A stretch of 64,000 nt of DNA from Pyrus communis. Lineage: Eukaryota; Streptophyta; Magnoliopsida; Rosales; Rosaceae. This document shows positions 1-14,600 of the stretch, piece by piece. A model generated the notes under the pieces. The model worked only from the letters and a program-made list of their open reading frames with translations, made no database searches and was not told where the DNA came from. Every line of letters begins with the position of its first letter. Positions within the stretch are counted from its first letter, which is position 1. A program made the translations under genes and the position numbers. The DNA is taken from the NCBI RefSeq assembly GCF_963583255.1, contig NC_084813.1:14184001-14248000 (forward strand), in the 5' to 3' direction.

Positions 1-3000
1 GGTATTGGGTAGCTCATGGGTTTTGTGATTTGTCTTGGGTTTTGTTCGTGCTCGGAAGTTGGATGAAAATTAAGCAAATTGAAGCTGGAAGTATTGTTTT
101 GTTGGTTTTGGTTCTTTTTCATTAATCATCATTTTTTTTCCCTTATTATTTTGATTTTCTCTTATCCCGTATAGTATCAAATACAGTATAAACTAATACG
201 ATCATTAATCTGATATTGCACCAAGCGCGGACTGAAATAATCAATACAATTCATAATTATTTATCTTATCCGACTGAAATAATCAGTACAATCTGAGCTG
301 CCAAACGAGACCTTAAGGGGTTCAAGTGATCAAGTATAAGATGTCTACGATTTGAATTCGAAGCCGCATGTCTAGACTTGTGATCTTGGTAACAATCCGA
401 CTTATTTATGTGAATTACCTATTATTACACTACTAGCGTAAACTACCTATTATTATACTACCAACGTGATGTATCTTGTTCATTCTCGTTGCATACATGA
501 TGCAGTACCTCTTTATTTTGAGATCTCTTTTGCTACTAAAGCAAAGTATAAATAAAACTTTCTAAATCCCGTCCATAAACATTGTGTTTCTTTCAATACG
601 GTAACAAAATTACAAAGAAAACTTGGAGGGCAACCACCGACAAAGGTATAAAACGACCAAAACACAACTAACGTACGAGACGAAACATCAACATAGCATG
701 TCAAGAGATCAAAATCTAAATAGGAATGCCTCGAACCCGCCAAACTTCTGCCTCGAAATTAGCCTTGATGAAAATATACTCCTCGAGATTAGCTTGATGA
801 AAACATATTGGACAAATAACCCTTGGTTTATTAGGCCATATCCACAAATTTAACATAATCCATTTCAAAGTGTGCAAAGTCCTTATCGAGCAAGAGGGCT
901 ATTTCGTAACCAGCAAGAGGCTGTATATTAGTTGGCATTGAAAGGGTGACTACTTGAGTACTTCTAGCCCATCGAGTTACATTTAGCCTTCTGGAAAGTA
1001 CTTTTGTAAATAAAAATATAAATTATTAGTATATAAGTACGTATTGCTAGGTATGGGACAAATATAGACAAGACCGCACATTAAGGAAAATACACTTTAG
1101 CCCTTCCATACGGGAGGTGACCACACCTTTTATAGGGAAAATATTTAAAAATTACACTACATTTAAATGAAAAAATTTAAAATTACTAAGGAATTTTAAA
1201 ATGACGGAATTTTATTTTTTAGAATTTGTGAATTTTCTTGTTTGGTTAATCTAAAAGAACAATGAAATTGAAAACGAAATTTGTTATTTTTAAGCTTTCA
1301 ACTATAGAAATTAGGAAATGACACATATTTACATAGAATTTAAACTTGGGCATTGAAGGTCCCAAATTCCAAGTTTTTTTTTTCCATGCGGAAATTTGAA
1401 ATTTCTATGTTTATGAAACCAAACAAGAGAATTGATGCGTGTTAATTTATAAATTCTGACTTTTATCTAAATTTTAAGTTTATTTTTCTCATTCAAACAT
1501 AATGTTACTCTCTCGTGTAAAGAGTTATTCCTTTTGGCACCTAAATCATATTACAGATGTAAAAAATTATTCGTTTTGTAATTTTAACTAATGTGATTTG
1601 CGATTAAAAAGAGGACTCCTACGAAAACCAAAAGACAACATAAATCCAGACTTTCTGGGTGAGATTCCGATGTCCAAACCCATCACCCACGTTATGAGAT
1701 ACTTGCATGGATGATTTGGGACCGTCCAAAACGACACAAGTGGACAAAGTATGAGAGTTGAAAGCCAATGGAGTTTTCAAAGCTACGAACGTAATGCTAT
1801 CATCCAAAAGTTTACACTTGTTTAACGTGACAATGTGACCTCGTTCTACTGACTACCATTCCTTCGTTTGGCTTGAAAAACGAGCTTGTTAAAAGACGGT
1901 GGTGCAACTTCTAATCTTCTATATTTCATTCAGAGGGATTGATTGGATTAGGACTAAAATTGATTATTTGACGCTAGCCTTGATTTTGTACTTTAGCTGA
2001 TAATTTCAATCGAATAAGATAAATAATTATCGAATAGTATTTATTAAATTAATCAGATATTTAATGTAATATCAGACTAATGATTGAATTATTTATGTTT
2101 TTACTATTGTCCATATCTAGAAACCCACACACTTTTCGAATCCCATCTTCAAAATAAAAAGCTAATAAAAAAGCCTCAAAATCAGAACAAAACCTAATTA
2201 AAAAAAAAAAAAATTGCCCAGATAAAATCTTTCCTAATTTTCAAATTCCATCATCGATTTCCAGGCAAGGTTCTAAAATCCAGTTGAAAAAAACCCAGAC
2301 CCAGATCACAAAAAACAGCAGGAAAAAGATAACCCAAATTGCACTTAATTTCAAACACCCAAATGACTAAATTTCTCAAATATCACCAACTCATGATTAA
2401 AAACTGAAACCCCATACAATACTGAAAACCCCAAATTGAATTCAAATGTTGTGAGACGAGAGAGAAGCTCTCTTTGTGCTGTGGTCGGTGCGAGACAGCG
2501 AGACGGTTGGTGCAATTGGTCTTTCTCTCTTTATGGGCGTCTCCAATTATCAGACGGAGAGCAAAGGTGGCGGGGAGAATAGAGACGGCGAGAGAAGGAG
2601 ACATGGAGAATGGCGAGGGCAAGAGAGAGAGCTGAGTTTGCGCAAGACAGAGGAAAGAGAATCCGACTAAATAATACATGTGTTTTGGACGGTTTTACTA
2701 AGCATGTCTATACAACATAAAATATGTACGCTGGTTAAATTAATTCGGTGCTTATTTAATACGAGGACATTAAACGACCGGGTTAGTATTATTAGTCTTA
2801 TCTGGTCTCTTTGACAAACTATCAAACGAGGCTTAAACTTAGCTTGATCTGAAAGGTTAATTAACAATTAAACAAGCTCTTATATGGGCTTATTTTAGGT
2901 CATTAAAAATAAGAGGCCTAGTTAGATCTAACCCAACCAAAGCTAATTTCTACAACTAGTCCAATTTAAGTCAATTTTATGTATCAACAAGTGTGCTCTT

Positions 3001-3669
3001 AACGAGTCGATTTTTCCCACAATTGTACACAAGCATGCCAATTTCTTGTTTGGCCATGTTTTTCAAGTAAAATTCCAATTTCATTGGATTAGTGATACAC
3101 ATTTCCAATGAGTAGAAGGATGTTGATGTTCAAGGGCTTATCTCACGCAGATTCAGAAAGACGAGCCAACAAGTCAACGGTCCACTACTATTAATGGATA
3201 TTGTCACCCAATGTATATCTTACTGCTTACACGACACACATGTGTAAGAGTTTTATAAAAAAATGTGTTGCCTAACTTGTATCTAATAACTTTTGTTGTG
3301 CTTTTAACCAAAGCACTCTCAACAACGAAAAAAAAAAATTCATAAACAAAAGTGATTTGAAAATCAAGGGAAAATTAATGAAAATGATTTGAAAATTTTG
3401 AGTTTTAACGATAAAGAAAAAATAAAGAGTAAAATGAATAGTAACAAGATTGAATTTTTAAGATAAAAATGTGATTTTTCGTTAAAATTCTTTTAGAATC
3501 AAACATTCTTGGACGTACCCCTAAAGTCCAGTAGTTGATCAGCCCACGAAGCCCAATTACCCCAAAGGGGAGATGGCGGTAAAATGAGTCCGGACATCGA
3601 ACTTGCCCTTTCCAAGTTTTAATCACATTTAAATGACCCGTATACCCCTCCCCGGCGTCCAAATTCCAA
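1..3669. other. AT-rich upstream intergenic region, no supported gene
   Basis: I find no convincing gene here. Short open frames (for example 513-743 and 2383-2679) lack recognisable domains and look like chance. Related AT-rich stretches at about 170-300 and 1930-2110 (both with repeated AATAATC-type words) look like decayed MITEs. The minus strand of about 2450-2680 is CT-rich and 5'-UTR-like but leads into no coding frame, so it may be a captured or decayed transcript fragment. Confidence 0.5.
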
Positions 3670-3819
3670 TCCCTATTTATTCTCCTTTTTCCCTCTCTCT
3701 CCCTCTCTCTCTCTCTCTCTCTACCATCTGAGTTTCTCAGACTCGTGCTCTCCCTCCATGGTCTCTCTCTCTACAGAAAACCCTAGTTAATTGTAATTCA
3801 AGAAATTCGAACAGGATCA
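3670..3819 (+). promoter_or_regulatory. Core promoter and pyrimidine-rich 5' UTR of the SEN1-like gene
   Basis: A TATTTATT element sits near 3675, followed by a long CT-rich tract with a (CT)n microsatellite at about 3690-3722. This fits a plant Y-patch or TC-rich leader. The ATG at 3820 begins a frame that splices cleanly into the rest of the helicase. The exact transcription start cannot be read from sequence alone. Confidence 0.5.
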
Positions 3820-6800
3820 ATGGAGAAGAAACTATCCTCGAGAAGAGAGCTGTTGGACCGCTGGAGAGTCATTGAGGAGGAAGCGGACGAAGACGACGAT
3901 CGCATTGACCCCTCCAAACGGCACCGTCTCCACCACAACAAAGAACAATGGTGCCCCCCCTCTCTCACTTAGAATTTAGTTTAGTTCCGTTTATCATTGT
4001 TTTCGAAAAGCGTAATCTTTTGAAATGGGAAACAGTTATCATTATTGATTTTATTTACATTCTAGCTGGTTTTTGTTAGTAATCTTGTTTGGGTTTGGTG
4101 GTATAAGTAAATTGAAGAAGTTGAGTTAGGAGCGGAAATGTTGACTTCGATTAGCGGCGTAGGAAATGGAAGCATGTGGGAGATGGAAAGTGTGATTTTT
4201 AGTGAGTGGAGGTAAGAAATGGAAGAAATAGAGAACTTTAGTTTATTAGTATTACACTAAGACTACAAGCATCGACATTGTTGTTTAACCGATTGTGATC
4301 CTTAGCGGAGTTGTAAGAAACAAACTACATTATTAGGATGTTTGTTTCTGTCTATGGTTCACATTAACTTCTTCATGGATTTGTCTGATCGAGGAACTCT
4401 TACGTGGAGAAGCTGTTTTTCAGTTCAACCTTCTTTCTTAACTGTTACCCCTTTAAAGTAAATAAATTTTAAACATAGACTTATTTACGAGATATTTTGA
4501 GCTACCGATTCATCTCTCACTTTCTTTCTCTTTGCTGCGCAAGATTGAATTCAAGAACCACGTGAACCTGAGAATGCGAGCATGCATGCTTCAAGTTTAT
4601 TTGATGGTTTGCTATTCGTAATGAGTTGACAGGCTTTATATGTATTTGTTTATTTTTAACATTTAGGATTTATTTGGCATTGTTTCAGGTTTGCAGATGC
4701 ATTTAGTTTCTTGATCTGTTTGCCAAAAGAAAATCATATTTGGTGTGGGTCGTGGGACTTAATGGGGCCTCTTCTGGAGACATTTTATAACTACTTCAAA
4801 GATGACAATGCTGATTCTCCTCTTAGACAACTATGGAGGAGAATCTCTGAGGAAATGCGGCAGTGCATCCAGTGCATTTCCCAGCACTATCAAGCCCAAG
4901 AGATGTATATCATGGATTATGAGACAAGTTCTATTGGTCCCCTCTTGGATGTTTTGCGAAGTCTCGATGAGGAAAGAGTGACACAGCACTTGATAGAGAT
5001 AAATACTAAATTAGCCCGAAAAGAATATGATGCTGCCCGTGATAATGCAGAAGTCATTAGTGTCATGTATGAGGTATGTCAGTGTTCTCTTATGGACTTA
5101 TTTTGTATGATACGGTTAGCATAGTATAACTTAATCAGAATGGAATTGACATTGATTTGATTGTTTTTTGTTAATTGGTTCACAGGTTCTAATGTTCCCT
5201 GTATTATTGGATGATGAGTCCTTATTCACTGAGTTTGAAAGATTCATTGAAGCAGTTGACAGCATGCATGAACTGGCTCTGGCTGGACAGCAACAGTTTC
5301 CGGTATTTTGTTGATAGATTTATTTCTAGATGTTCGTTAATTAGCTTTCATTTTACTTAAATAAGCGTAATTCTTCTTTCCTTATAGAGTGAATCTGTTT
5401 TCTGTTAGGGTGTTTATGCATTATTTTTCTTCAAGAGAAGAGTGCGCTCTGTTGGTCATCGTCTAGCTGGTTCTATGGGAAAACTGAGGTACTGTTTCTT
5501 GAGTTTCAATATTCATCATTCAGATGATTATATCAACAAGTCAGTTTTGTTTTTGGGTTCTTTGCACTATGGTGGATAAAGGAGGAGGTGGCAGGTGTTT
5601 AAACATTCTACGTTGTAATGTTTGAATGTGTAAGTGGTTGCTGCCTCCCAAGTTCCCAACCCACCCCCAAATCACACTTTTGGTTGGCACTGTCATTGGT
5701 ATGCAGTACTAGACTATGTACATTTTGGAAATGCTTTATGTTTCAACTTTAATTGTAATTCTTTCTTTTGCATTTTGTTTTCATTTTTTATTCTCTTCAT
5801 GCATAGGAGAGCAACAGATTTGGAACCCTTGCAGCCTATACTTAAGAAATTCATCGGCTTCTTGGAGACTGAAGTGTTACCGTCAACTTTGAAAACTTCA
5901 AGGCCCAGAGTGCAGTTGGAGCGTACATCCATATGGGTTGGAATAAAATCTCTGTAGGAACATCTGGATAAACCTGTTTATTACTGACCATTATTTTTCT
6001 TTTTCCATTTTTCTTGCTAATGATTCTTTTGTGTGTTTTATTAAGGCTTGGGTTTTTGGAACCTCCAGCTTTTGAAGAAGGGATATTAGAGCGCTATCCT
6101 ATTTTTCTTGATATTGTACTCAACCATATTAGTGGCGATTCATCGGAATTCTCTCATGCAGTTTCTTGCTTGAGAATACTCTTTGAAATGCTTGGTACAT
6201 ACCTATTTTATATTTTCAATTAAATGTTGGGATTCTGTTTACAATGCTCAGAGTTTTTTCTTTATCATTGTGGCTTGGCTTAAGGTTGTAAGCTTTGGTT
6301 GAGATCAACACTGTCTCCAAGTGTGATGCGGAATACTCTGATAGGGCAGTGTTTTCATACTCGAAGTGAGAAAAGCCATAAGGATATTTTTGATCTTCTT
6401 CAGCCTTTTCTGCAGGCATGTCCAAGATATTCCACAACTTTTAGTGACAGTTATGTAGTCTATTTTTTACATGCTAGTAGGAGTGATTCTGACTTTACTC
6501 ATCTGATAAGTGCAAGTCCAATTTATTCAGTCTCTTGAAGCTTTGCAAGATGGAGAACATGAAAAACAGCGCAGGCATTTTCTCTATTTTCTCCTCATTC
6601 AGGTGCCTGCGAGCAGTAACTTCAGTGGCTTAACGAGGCAAAAGGCTTGTCAGGTTCTTATTTCTTTCTGGAGATTGTTTCTCTTTTACAGGCTTTCTCT
6701 AGTGTATCCTGTCATTGCTACAATAAGACACTTCTATTTTTTCTGGATTGTGCTTACTTTATTTATTGCAAAATTGTATTTCAGATAGCACTCCTTATTA

Positions 6801-8573
6801 TACATCGAGGCTACACGATGAACCCGCCTTGTCCTCCTTCTGAATGCGCACATATGTGGTATGCAATTTATCTGTCATGGATTTGACATTCTGTGGAGGC
6901 CTTTCTTGATTATGAATAAATTAATAGACAAAACAAATGACAAAACCATTTATGCTTTCACTTTTCAGTTTCAAATGTGTATTTTCTGTCTTTCGTTTTT
7001 GCCAACATATTATTCAAAATTATTGGAGGGAAAGGAGGAGACTTTAAAATGAATCTATGTTTCTCCTGGGTTGAGTGTTGCAAGGAATTATAGTTTCATC
7101 ATCATATTCCCTTCCTAATGGCTTATAAAGCGAATGTAAAAGAATGGTTAGCGATTTCTGCATATGGGTGGTAAATCACGTATTTGTTTTTGTTTGTGTT
7201 GGTCAATGGTTCTACACAATATTGCTGTTGCCTCATTAATCTGTTTGTATTTGTCAGGGGCCCTTCTCTTGTGTCATCGTTAAAGGATTCTTCACTTCAC
7301 AATTCTCTAAGGCAACCTGCCTTTGATCTGATACAAACTATCATGGTGTCTGATGCTGCTGTGTTAGTAAGCACAGTGCTAAATACCCACCTAAACCTTT
7401 GTTCTGAAAGAAGCATGTCTTATGAGTTGAATGATGAAGATGATGATGGGCTTCCATTTGCTGAGAATACAAAAGAGCAGGATAATAGCTCATGGAGTGA
7501 ATTTAGCATACAAAGTAAAATTGCATCCCGGGAATTTAGAGAGTGGATGTGCATTCCAATGTTATGGATTGATGTCCTTGCTGACATCAATCCATCAGTT
7601 CTTCCTATATCATTTTCCAAGGCTGTTTTGTGGGCACGATCTCGTTTTCCTATGGTAGAACCAGTGACCGGTGCAGAAACGGCCCTTCCAGTCAGAACCT
7701 GGCTTTCATCATCTTCTGCAGAAATATCTTCAACCTTTGGGTGGAAGGTTCCTACTGGTTCTGACGATGGTGGAGATGTAGTGTCAAAGAATGCAATAAA
7801 AGCCTCGACAATGCCTCTTCCTCTAATACGAACATTCAACAGGTTTTTTTTCATTAAATGCTGTTATATTTTTGTTGGTTTCTGTGCTGTAGCTTTGATG
7901 TTGTGCGTACTTTGTTCCTGGTTGATTTGGTCCTAATAATAACATGGTGGTGTGTAACTGTGTTACAGGTTAACAACACATTTTCTGGTTCATGTGGGGC
8001 AGGGGGAACTTCGTAAGCATTGGACGTGGGAGCCAAGGATGGGTGAAAGCTTGTTCCTCTCACTTATAGATCCCAATGATGTAAATACTTGATTTGAACA
8101 ATTATTTGAACCTTTAGGCCAGAAGAAAAAAAAAAAAGTTTGTAACTCAGATGCCACTTCATTTTATCTCGTAATGTTATCATTCAATCATACTTACAAA
8201 AATGTTTACATCTTGTTGAAATTTCGATGTTTACACTTGTATGGTATCTTTATTCATTTTGTATGACACAAATTTATATGTGATGCAGGATGTAAGGAAA
8301 TTTGGCAAGTCAATCCTGGAACAGGTTTCCAATACACAGGGTCTTGCTTGTAGTTTGACATTCCTATGTTCTTATAGGTCTTCATTGTCTGCTGTCTTTT
8401 TGGGCTTGAGACATGCTGTGAAACTGGTAATACTTTTGTTTCATTGAATTTCCTGAAAGTTGAAACTACTGATGTATAGTACCAGCATGTAGTTTACCTA
8501 TCTGTGTTTCATGTAGTATATAACTAAGTACATCTGTACATGCTCAATTTATTTGAGCTCTAAAAGTTTGTTC

Positions 8574-8612
<39 letters not shown>

Positions 8613-11600
8613 CCGTAGTGTATTAAATGGACACCTTTTTAGTGGGTAAAAGAGTCTAAATGTTGTGATCCATGTTGGGATAAACATTCATGTTTCCTCT
8701 AATTGGAATGTGAAGGCATATGGTTCCTTTTACTTACGTCAGGAAACCAGTCACAGATAGACCCTATGTTTAATGGGTAGAAGATAAGTTCTGAAACTCT
8801 GGTTATGATGTCGTCTTACGGTGATAGATTTTCCTATTTTCCTTACTGTAATTCTCTTTTTGAACTACAGTTCATTCCAATTTTCAGGTCCAACTGGATA
8901 TTGTTTTATTAAAGTTTCAGACTCTGCATCATTTTTTCTTTGTTCTGCGGAGACTACTTATTGATGGGGATTCACGTGCTGCGGATATTCCAGAATCTGA
9001 CCACTTAAATATGGCAAAATTCTCTTCCCAAGGTGGATTTCTCAGGCAGCCAGTCTTTGATTCATCCCCTCCCAACAATGGGCATTCACCAAATGTTGAC
9101 CTAAATTTACTGAAAAGATTTTATAACTTGATATCGGAAACTGCATGGCCTTCCATCTGCAGGTGCTTATTGGAAGGAAAAGCATTTATTGATAACAGTA
9201 TTAATCAGGTAGTGTTTCTAATTGTAAATAATAATGTACTTTGGTAATCTCATATTGAAGACAACTTATTTGTATTTACTTATGGGTAGTAGTAGCATTT
9301 GTTTCCCTTTGGGTAGGTGGTGGGGTAACGTATCAAATGAAGTTAAGTATGTATATTTGTGTTTGTCTGATACTAAAGAAAAGAAGGAAAATTGAACATC
9401 AGTTTCTTTGGCTTGGTTCGATTAAGCTGGAATCTTCTTATATTTTTATTAAATTTTTTATTTTATTTTATTTTTTTCAGATGACTTGTGTACGCATACT
9501 TGAGATCCTCCCATGTGTATTTGAAAGAATATACTCTGGCGTACGGGAAAACACATGTGACTTCTCATGGCTACATGATTTTATGGATTGGGGAAAGTCA
9601 TCACTTAAAACTGTGGTTGTATACTGGCAACGAACAATCACATCCTTGTTGAAGCTGCTGAAAGGGTCATATAACAGTGCTATTGCATCGACAATCAGCA
9701 CCATTGAAAATCTCATGTCATGTGGTGAGCTTTCCATACTGAAATAGATTGATGCAAACCATCTTGCAATACTCCATTTCTTCTGTTGAAGCAGTGACCA
9801 TTTTTCAGTACTGAAAGTAACATTTTCTTTATGTTTTTTTGCCTTCTACTAGATTGCGTTTCCATGGATGAATTGATGGAACAAGTGTCACGCCTTTCTG
9901 TTTCTCTATCTAAGGAAGCCTCTTCTAGTATTGGAAAGACCGACCTCTGTTCAAATGCCTTGTTTCCTGAAGGCTTATCTTTTGAGAAGTATTCAACTCC
10001 TTATGTGCAACCCTTGTCCATCAAGGATCCAGATGTCCAAATCTTGCACTCACCATCGGTGGATAATAGAAAGCATAGAGATGACATGATTGTCCTTTCT
10101 GATGAGGAAACTAAAGCTGTTTCACCAGATGAAGTAATTTTGTCTGATACTAAGGTGAGTCGGTGTATGGCGGATGACAAGACAATTGCTCCTAATGATG
10201 ACAAAAGCACTTTGTATACCGAATCTGTGAAGAAGGTTTCTGGTGTTTATACATCCAAGTTTTATTTGAAGGCCTTTGAGAAAAGAGATGCTACAGATAG
10301 TGCTCACTTGGCTGTTCAGAAACGGGAGATTGATAGATCTATAGGAAAACTGCCATCTGTTTCCTCCCTGAAATCAAAAGATGAAGATAATAGCAGGAAA
10401 GCATTAACATCTGATAGCAATATAGCTGATTCTGAAAAATTCCAGAATAGAACTAGTACTAGTAACTCATATGATAGTACGGTTAGTTCCAAAAAGTTGA
10501 ATCAAGCTCCCAACGCTTCATTGAAAGAGATAGTAAGTGATGCCAAAGACAATTCCTTGGAGTCTTCTCTCAATTCGGCCAAGCATCAGCAGTCACCTTT
10601 GGAAAAAATTAGCATTGCTGCTCCTAAACGACAACTCATTCAGCTTAAATCACCTTTGCAGAACAGGCCTGGCCATTTACAAAGGCTGGAAGCTCGAGTG
10701 AAAAGGTTCAAGCCGCCAAAGCTTGATGACTGGTATAGACCTATCTTAGAATTAGATTACTTTTCACTGGTGGGGGTAGCATCTGGAAGTGAAAATGATA
10801 ACCAAAAACGTGCAAAATTAAAGGAGGTTCCTGTGCAGTTCCAATCACCTGAACAGTATGTTGAAATTTTTTGTCCATTGGTTTTGGAGGAGTTTAAAGC
10901 ACAGTTACATAGTTCTTTTATAGAAATGTCTTCATGGGAAGAGATATATTTTGGAACTTTATCAGTGCTTTCAGTTGAAAGAATTGATGATTTTCATCAT
11001 GTTCGCTTTGCTCACGATGACAATGATTCTACAATGTCAAGCAACTTTTCAGAAAATGACCTAGTATTACTAACAAAAGAGCCCCCCCAAAAATCTTCTC
11101 ATGATGTTCATGTGCTTGGGAAGGTACTCTTTCATATTATTCATGCAGCTAGTTAGTATTTTATTTGTTGTGATTTACCTGTCTTTGTCTCCAGTTGACT
11201 CAGAACTTTGATAAGTGATGATCAGGATGTTGTGTACTTTGTTGATGAAAATTGACATCTTGCTAAAATTAGTAAGAACGAAAAAGATTAGCGAAACCTG
11301 ACTTCTAAATTTTAATCATGGTTGCACAGAAGTATTATTAAACTTTTGTTCTGCACATTCTTATAAGGGTGCTATTAGGCTAGATTCATGTCCATACCAT
11401 TGAATTTTTTGTTTATATTTCTATTGTAGAAGATGAACTGTGTAAGCAAGTTTAGGCTGCATGTATATGCACTTTATTATATCATTCACGAGACCAGGTT
11501 TCTTTTAAGTTCTTTTATGCTAAAATAATGTGTGCTTCTCAGGTGGAGAGGCGTGAGTGGGACAATAAAAGAAGGTTAAGTATACTACTCATCAGGTTTT

Positions 11601-14600
11601 ATCTGTTGAATGGTACGTCACGTTTACATCAAGCCAGAAGGAACCTCCTTGAACGCAGTAAATGGCATGCAAGTCGTATTATGAACATTACACCTCAACT
11701 TCGTGAATTTCAGGCATTATCATCACTAAAGGATATCCCTTTACTTCCAGTTATTTTGAAGCCTGCGAATGATTCTTATGATTCTAGTGAAAGCAAGGAA
11801 GTAGATCTGAGCAAACTGTCTCAACCATTGCAGCGTATACTGAAGTCATCCTTTAATGACAGTCAACTTCAAGCTATTAGTGTTGCCACTGGAACACCTA
11901 GGCGGAGGAAAGATTTTGAATTATCCCTTATTCAGGGTCCTCCAGGTTTGTGGTTTACCTGGTTAACTTTCAGATCTGAAATATTGCTTGAGTTATCATT
12001 TACTAATTGGGTTTAATTCCATATATCATATATGTAGGTACTGGTAAGACAAGAACAATTGTGGCCATTGTCAGCACTTTGCTTGCTTCCCCTACCCATA
12101 GGACAGATCCTGACGAAAAAATTCATGATCTCAGTTTGAAGCAAATTTCAGTTCCCAAGATTAACCAGGCTGCTGCTGTTGCAAGGGCGTGGCAGGATGC
12201 AGCCTTGGCCAGACAAATAAACGAGGATGCCCAAAGGAATATGAACGCTGTAGAAAGTTGCTTGAGAGGAAGGGTGCTCATCTGTGCCCAGTCTAATGCT
12301 GCTGTTGATGAATTAGTGTCAAGGATTTCTAGCCAAGGGCTGTATGGAAGTGATGGAAAGATGTATAAGCCATATCTTGTGCGGGTTGGGAATGCAAAAA
12401 CAGTTCATCCAAATTCGCTACCATTCTTCATTGATACACTTGTTGATCAACGGTTGGTGGATGAGAAGATGAAATTGACAGACACAAAGAATGATTCGAG
12501 TGTCGATTCTTCAACTACACTGCGCTCTAATCTTGAAAAGTTAGTCGATCGAATTAGATTCTATGAAGCCAAACGTGCTAACTTAAATGATCGGGATCCT
12601 GACCTTAAAAAGTCTTCAGTAGATGATAATTATAAGGGGGATGATGGGAAGGACATGTCTGATGCAGAAATATCTTTCAAGTTAAGAAAACTTTATGAGC
12701 AAAAGAAGCAAATTTATAAGGATCTTAGTATTGTTCAGCAGCAGGAGAAGAAAACTAATGAAGAAATCAGAGGACTTAAATATAAATTGCGGAAGTCTAT
12801 ACTAAGAGAAGCTGCAATAGTGGTAACTACATTAAGTGGCTGCGGGGGAGATCTTTATGGAGTGTGCTCTGAATCTATGTCAAGTCATAAGTTTGGCAGT
12901 CCACCTGAACATACTCTTTTTGATGCTGTTGTTATTGATGAAGCTGCTCAAGTAAAGTTTGTCAAGTTCTTAAGAATTTTATCAGTGGTTGTGTATTGTT
13001 TCTTTCCTGCCTTCTAACATTGGTCTTTGTTACAACAGGCTCTGGAACCTGCTACTCTGATTCCTCTTCAGCTTTTAAAGTCTAGGGGTACCCAATGTAT
13101 CATGGTAATAATGCTTAACTTGATCACGTGTCAATATTGTTTTGTGTTGTTTGGAAGTGCTGACATTTGAAATTAATGTTAAAGGTTGGCGATCCAAAGC
13201 AGCTTCCTGCAACTGTTCTTTCAAATGTTGCCAGTAAATTTCTTTATGAGTGTAGCATGTTTGAACGTTTACAAAGGGCTGGACACCGTGTTATCATGCT
13301 GACCAAACAGGTAGATTATACAGATTATAGTATAAATCTGATGGAGTTTGTGCATCTATTTGTAATTTCTCTCACTTTTGTTGGCATTGATTGTGTTTGA
13401 GGAATGGGGAACCATTTCCTTTCAAATGAACATAATAGATCTTTATTTTTCCATCATTGGTTTATTGTTATACTTCTGGACACTGGCTGTGCATCAAAAA
13501 GCATGAACATTAATATTTGTAATTTGCCCGTACACTTCTAGTCGGTTGTGATGTGTGTGGTCTTTGACAACTGATCCTAGTCTTTCTTGAACGTTCATAT
13601 TATTGGAATTTTTTGTAATTTCCAATTTTATTTACTTGTGTCATCTTTGCAAATATTGGTTGCTTGATTGAAAAATTAAGTGGACATCCGTCTTACTGCA
13701 GAGAATGACACCCATGCCTTCTATCAAAGTAATTTTCTCAGTGTTACATAATCCCCGACTATAATAATATCTCGTTTATATTTAAACTTTTTCATTTTAC
13801 ATGATCCCGCATTATTGTTTGTAAACTTTATACTCACTCACTACCACCACTGCCTGCTGCTTCTGTTGCTACATGTTATTTTACTCTTGCTGCCGCTGTT
13901 TCTGGATGAGGTGGGGTATGAATATCTTTATTGTTTAAAATGCTAAGATATTTTCTTAGACGTTACTATTGTTTGCAGTATAGGATGCACCCAGAAATAT
14001 GTCTGTTTCCTTCTTTGCATTTTTATGAGAAGAAGTTGCTGAATGGCGATCATATGTCCAGCAAATCAGCATTATTTCACGAGACTGAAGGTCTTGGACC
14101 TTATGTATTTTATGATGTTATTGATGGCCGGGAGCATCGTGGTAAGAATGCCAGTGGGCTGTCCCTTTATAATGAACATGAAGCTGATGCTGCAGTTGAA
14201 TTACTCAAGTTTTTCAAAAAGAGGTACCAAGTTCTTTTTTTTTTTTTTTTTTTTTTTCTCAAAATCGGTGGTTCAAATTTATATTTGATGTTGCCTAGGT
14301 ACCCAGTCTTCATTCAAGATTAGTTATTGATTTTTGGTTGATGCTCATATAGTGGATATGTTGCTTAGGTACCCTTCTGAATTTGTTGGTGGAAGAATTG
14401 GCATCATAACTCCATATAAGAGTCAGCTCTCGCTGTTGCGTTCTCGTTTTTCTAGTGCCTTTGGATCTTCTACCATGGATGATATGGAACTTAATACTGT
14501 TGATGGCTTCCAAGGTCGGGAGGTTGATATACTGATACTTTCCACTGTTAGAGCGGCAGAGCCAAGCTCTGCTGCACCTGGAAGCAATTCTAGCAGTATC

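Noticed and set aside
2383..2679. 98-codon minus-strand and 64-codon plus-strand frames
   Set aside because: No domain, no continuation by splicing, CT-rich leader-like composition.
7420..7854. 144-codon minus-strand frame
   Set aside because: Antisense of helicase exon 10, which has clear in-frame coding and splice sites.
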